From: an uncultured Ruminococcus sp.
Lineage (GTDB): Bacteria; Bacillota; Clostridia; Oscillospirales; Ruminococcaceae
NCBI GenBank assembly: GCA_937898375.1
Contig: CALEJX010000291.1
Location: 1-5,295, forward strand
Length of the DNA: 5,295 nt
Reading direction: 5' to 3'
The notes beneath the pieces are model-generated. The model was not told the origin of the DNA and ran no database searches. It saw nothing but the letters and a program-made list of their open reading frames with translations. The translations under genes were made by a program, and so were the position numbers. This document shows positions 4,789 to 5,295 of this stretch, piece after piece. The stretch's first letter is position 1, and each line of letters starts with the position of its first letter.

Positions 4789-4820
4789 TGTTTAACTGAA
4801 AGAAATTTGTGGTTTTAGTT

Positions 4821-4882
4821 TTGGATAGAGTGACTGGCTACGAACCAGTAGGTCGGGGGTTCGAGTCCCTTCTGGCGCACCA
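4821..4882 (+). pseudogene. 3' fragment of a tRNA-Arg(ACG) gene, candidate attachment site of an integrated element
   Basis: The fragment starts with D-loop bases TTGGATAGAG and continues with an intact anticodon arm (ACTGG stem, loop CTACGAA, anticodon ACG), variable loop, T arm (GGGGG/CCCTT around TTCGAGT), the 3' half of the acceptor stem (CTGGCGC), A and an encoded CCA. The 5' acceptor half that would be needed (GCGCCAG) and the 5' D-stem (GCTC type) are absent; the bases upstream (TTGTGGTTTTAG) cannot pair. So this is not a working tRNA. Integrases commonly recombine in the 3' part of tRNA genes, leaving one restored gene and one 3' fragment. A terminator directly follows (4909-4940), as expected for the original tRNA's downstream end, so the element should lie to the left and the intact tRNA beyond the window. 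Confidence 0.85.
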
Positions 4883-4908
4883 GCAGGGGCGTGCCCCTGC
4901 ACCCAATT

Positions 4909-4940
4909 CACGCTTTACGTTGTGTAAGGCGTGTTTTTTT
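4909..4940 (+). terminator. Rho-independent terminator after the tRNA-Arg fragment
   Basis: CACGCTTTAC pairs with GTAAGGCGTG (one G-U pair) around the loop GTTGT, followed by seven T residues. It would have ended the original tRNA transcript. Confidence 0.85.
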
Positions 4941-5004
4941 ATTCCGCTGCGAGAGTTTTGCTGAATGAAATACAGAGTAGCAGGGGCGTGCCCCTGTACC
5001 AATT

Positions 5005-5036
5005 CACGCTTCACGTTTTGTGGAGCGTGTTTTTTT
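5005..5036 (+). terminator. Second copy of the same terminator
   Basis: CACGCTTCAC pairs with GTGGAGCGTG around GTTTT, followed by seven T residues. The stem differs from the first copy at several places, yet pairing is kept, including one paired change from T-A to C-G. It stands 10 bases before the -35 box of the next gene. Confidence 0.8.
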
Positions 5037-5046
5037 ATTTCTGTCA

Positions 5047-5075
5047 TTGCCAAAGCCGTATCAATGTGGTATAAT
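5047..5075 (+). promoter_or_regulatory. Extended -10 promoter of the COG0523 gene
   Basis: TTGCCA (5047-5052), 17 bases, then TATAAT (5070-5075), with the extended -10 dinucleotide TG at 5067-5068. The gene start is 24 bases after the -10 box. Confidence 0.85.
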
Positions 5076-5098
5076 ATAACCGTTAGGAGGCTTTAACT

Positions 5099-5295
5099 AT
5101 GAACACAGCGAGTGAAAAAAAGAAAACCAAGGTAGACCTTGTGACGGGATTTCTCGGGGCAGGTAAGACCACTTTTATAAAAAAATATGCCCGTTATCTC
5201 TTGGATAAGGGCTGTAAAATAGGCGTGCTGGAGAATGATTTCGGTGCCGTGAATGTGGATATGCTTCTTTTGCAGGAGCTTCTCAGTGATAACTG
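5099..5295 (+). CDS. COG0523/CobW-type P-loop GTPase, N-terminal part (runs off the right edge)
   Basis: The first 65 codons of a G3E-family GTPase. After a lysine-rich start, DLVTGFLGAGKTTF holds the P-loop (Gly17 to Thr25), and VLENDFGAVNVD (43-54) is the switch region typical of COG0523 proteins (usual form NE.G...(I/V)D). These proteins use GTP to insert or chaperone metals such as zinc, cobalt or nickel, but the metal cannot be told from this fragment because the CXCC metal motif lies beyond the window. GGAGG is 8 bases before the ATG and an extended -10 promoter precedes it. It faces away from the element and has its own promoter, consistent with a chromosomal gene next to the tRNA insertion site. 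Confidence 0.85.
   Translation, partial: MNTASEKKKTKVDLVTGFLGAGKTTFIKKYARYLLDKGCKIGVLENDFGAVNVDMLLLQELLSDN

Larger units (their letters stand above)
4882..5037 (+). repeat. Two direct copies of a 58-60 base palindrome-plus-terminator unit
   Basis: Copies at 4882-4941 and 4979-5037 each contain the 16-base palindrome CAGGGGCGTGCCCCTG (4884-4899 and 4981-4996), then AATTCACGCTT and a terminator hairpin with T-run. They are separated by 37 unrelated bases. The GC-rich palindrome is of the REP-like kind dispersed in many genomes. This is chromosomal flank, not part of the element. Confidence 0.85.

Noticed and set aside
4805..4882. Complete tRNA-Arg gene
   Set aside because: The 5' acceptor strand and 5' D-stem are missing and the upstream bases cannot pair with CTGGCGC.
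4838..5053. 71-codon minus-strand frame ending CARRDSNPRPTGS
   Set aside because: This ending is the well-known false translation of the antisense strand of tRNA genes; the rest comes from the duplicated palindrome units.

Overview
The window looks like the right-hand end of an integrated mobile element in a low-to-moderate GC Bacillota genome, together with a short piece of flanking chromosome. A Ruminococcus-like clostridium is my best guess. This rests on the gene families (TnpV-like protein, a DUF6103-like small protein, an Rpn/PD-(D/E)XK protein), AGGAGG-type ribosome sites and strict TTGACA/TATAAT promoters. I could not run a search, so the taxon is an inference.

Layout. Positions 1-132 (minus) hold the start of a small membrane-protein gene that runs off the left edge, behind its own promoter at 146-174. 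Positions 176-1759 (minus) form a second transcription unit: a promoter (1731-1759), a full-length Rpn-family nuclease (759-1694), two free-standing copies of that protein's C-terminal domain (489-719 and 243-449), and a strong terminator (176-207). Positions 1810-4621 (minus) form a plasmid-like partition operon: parA, parB, a DUF6103-like small protein, an unknown 114-residue protein and a TnpV-like protein, with gaps of 12, 32, -8 and 19 bases. Two copies of a parS-like palindrome sit inside this operon, one at the parA/parB junction and one in the 3' end of the unknown gene.

Positions 4622-5098 (477 bases) contain no protein gene but are dense in structure: a run of hairpins upstream of parA (4674-4788), a 62-base 3' fragment of a tRNA-Arg(ACG) gene (4821-4882), two diverged copies of a 58-60 base palindrome-plus-terminator unit (4882-4941, 4979-5037), and an extended -10 promoter (5047-5075). 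From 5099 a plus-strand COG0523/CobW-type GTPase gene runs off the right edge.

Interpretation. The tRNA fragment lacks its 5' part and is followed by a terminator and an ordinary chromosomal gene. That is what is left when an element integrates into the 3' part of a tRNA gene, so the element lies to the left and the chromosome to the right. ParA/ParB and their palindromes would help maintain its excised or plasmid form.

The most exciting part is the Rpn locus. A textbook Shine-Dalgarno lies in frame inside the nuclease gene, just ahead of an internal ATG, so a separate C-terminal protein is probably made (the gene-within-gene toxin-antitoxin arrangement known for Rpn). The same C-terminal module is then repeated twice as independent cistrons. 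These differ in the number of four-residue repeats and, in one copy, carry a completely different tail. This looks like a cassette array of antitoxin or immunity domains that could be swapped onto, or act on, the full-length nuclease.
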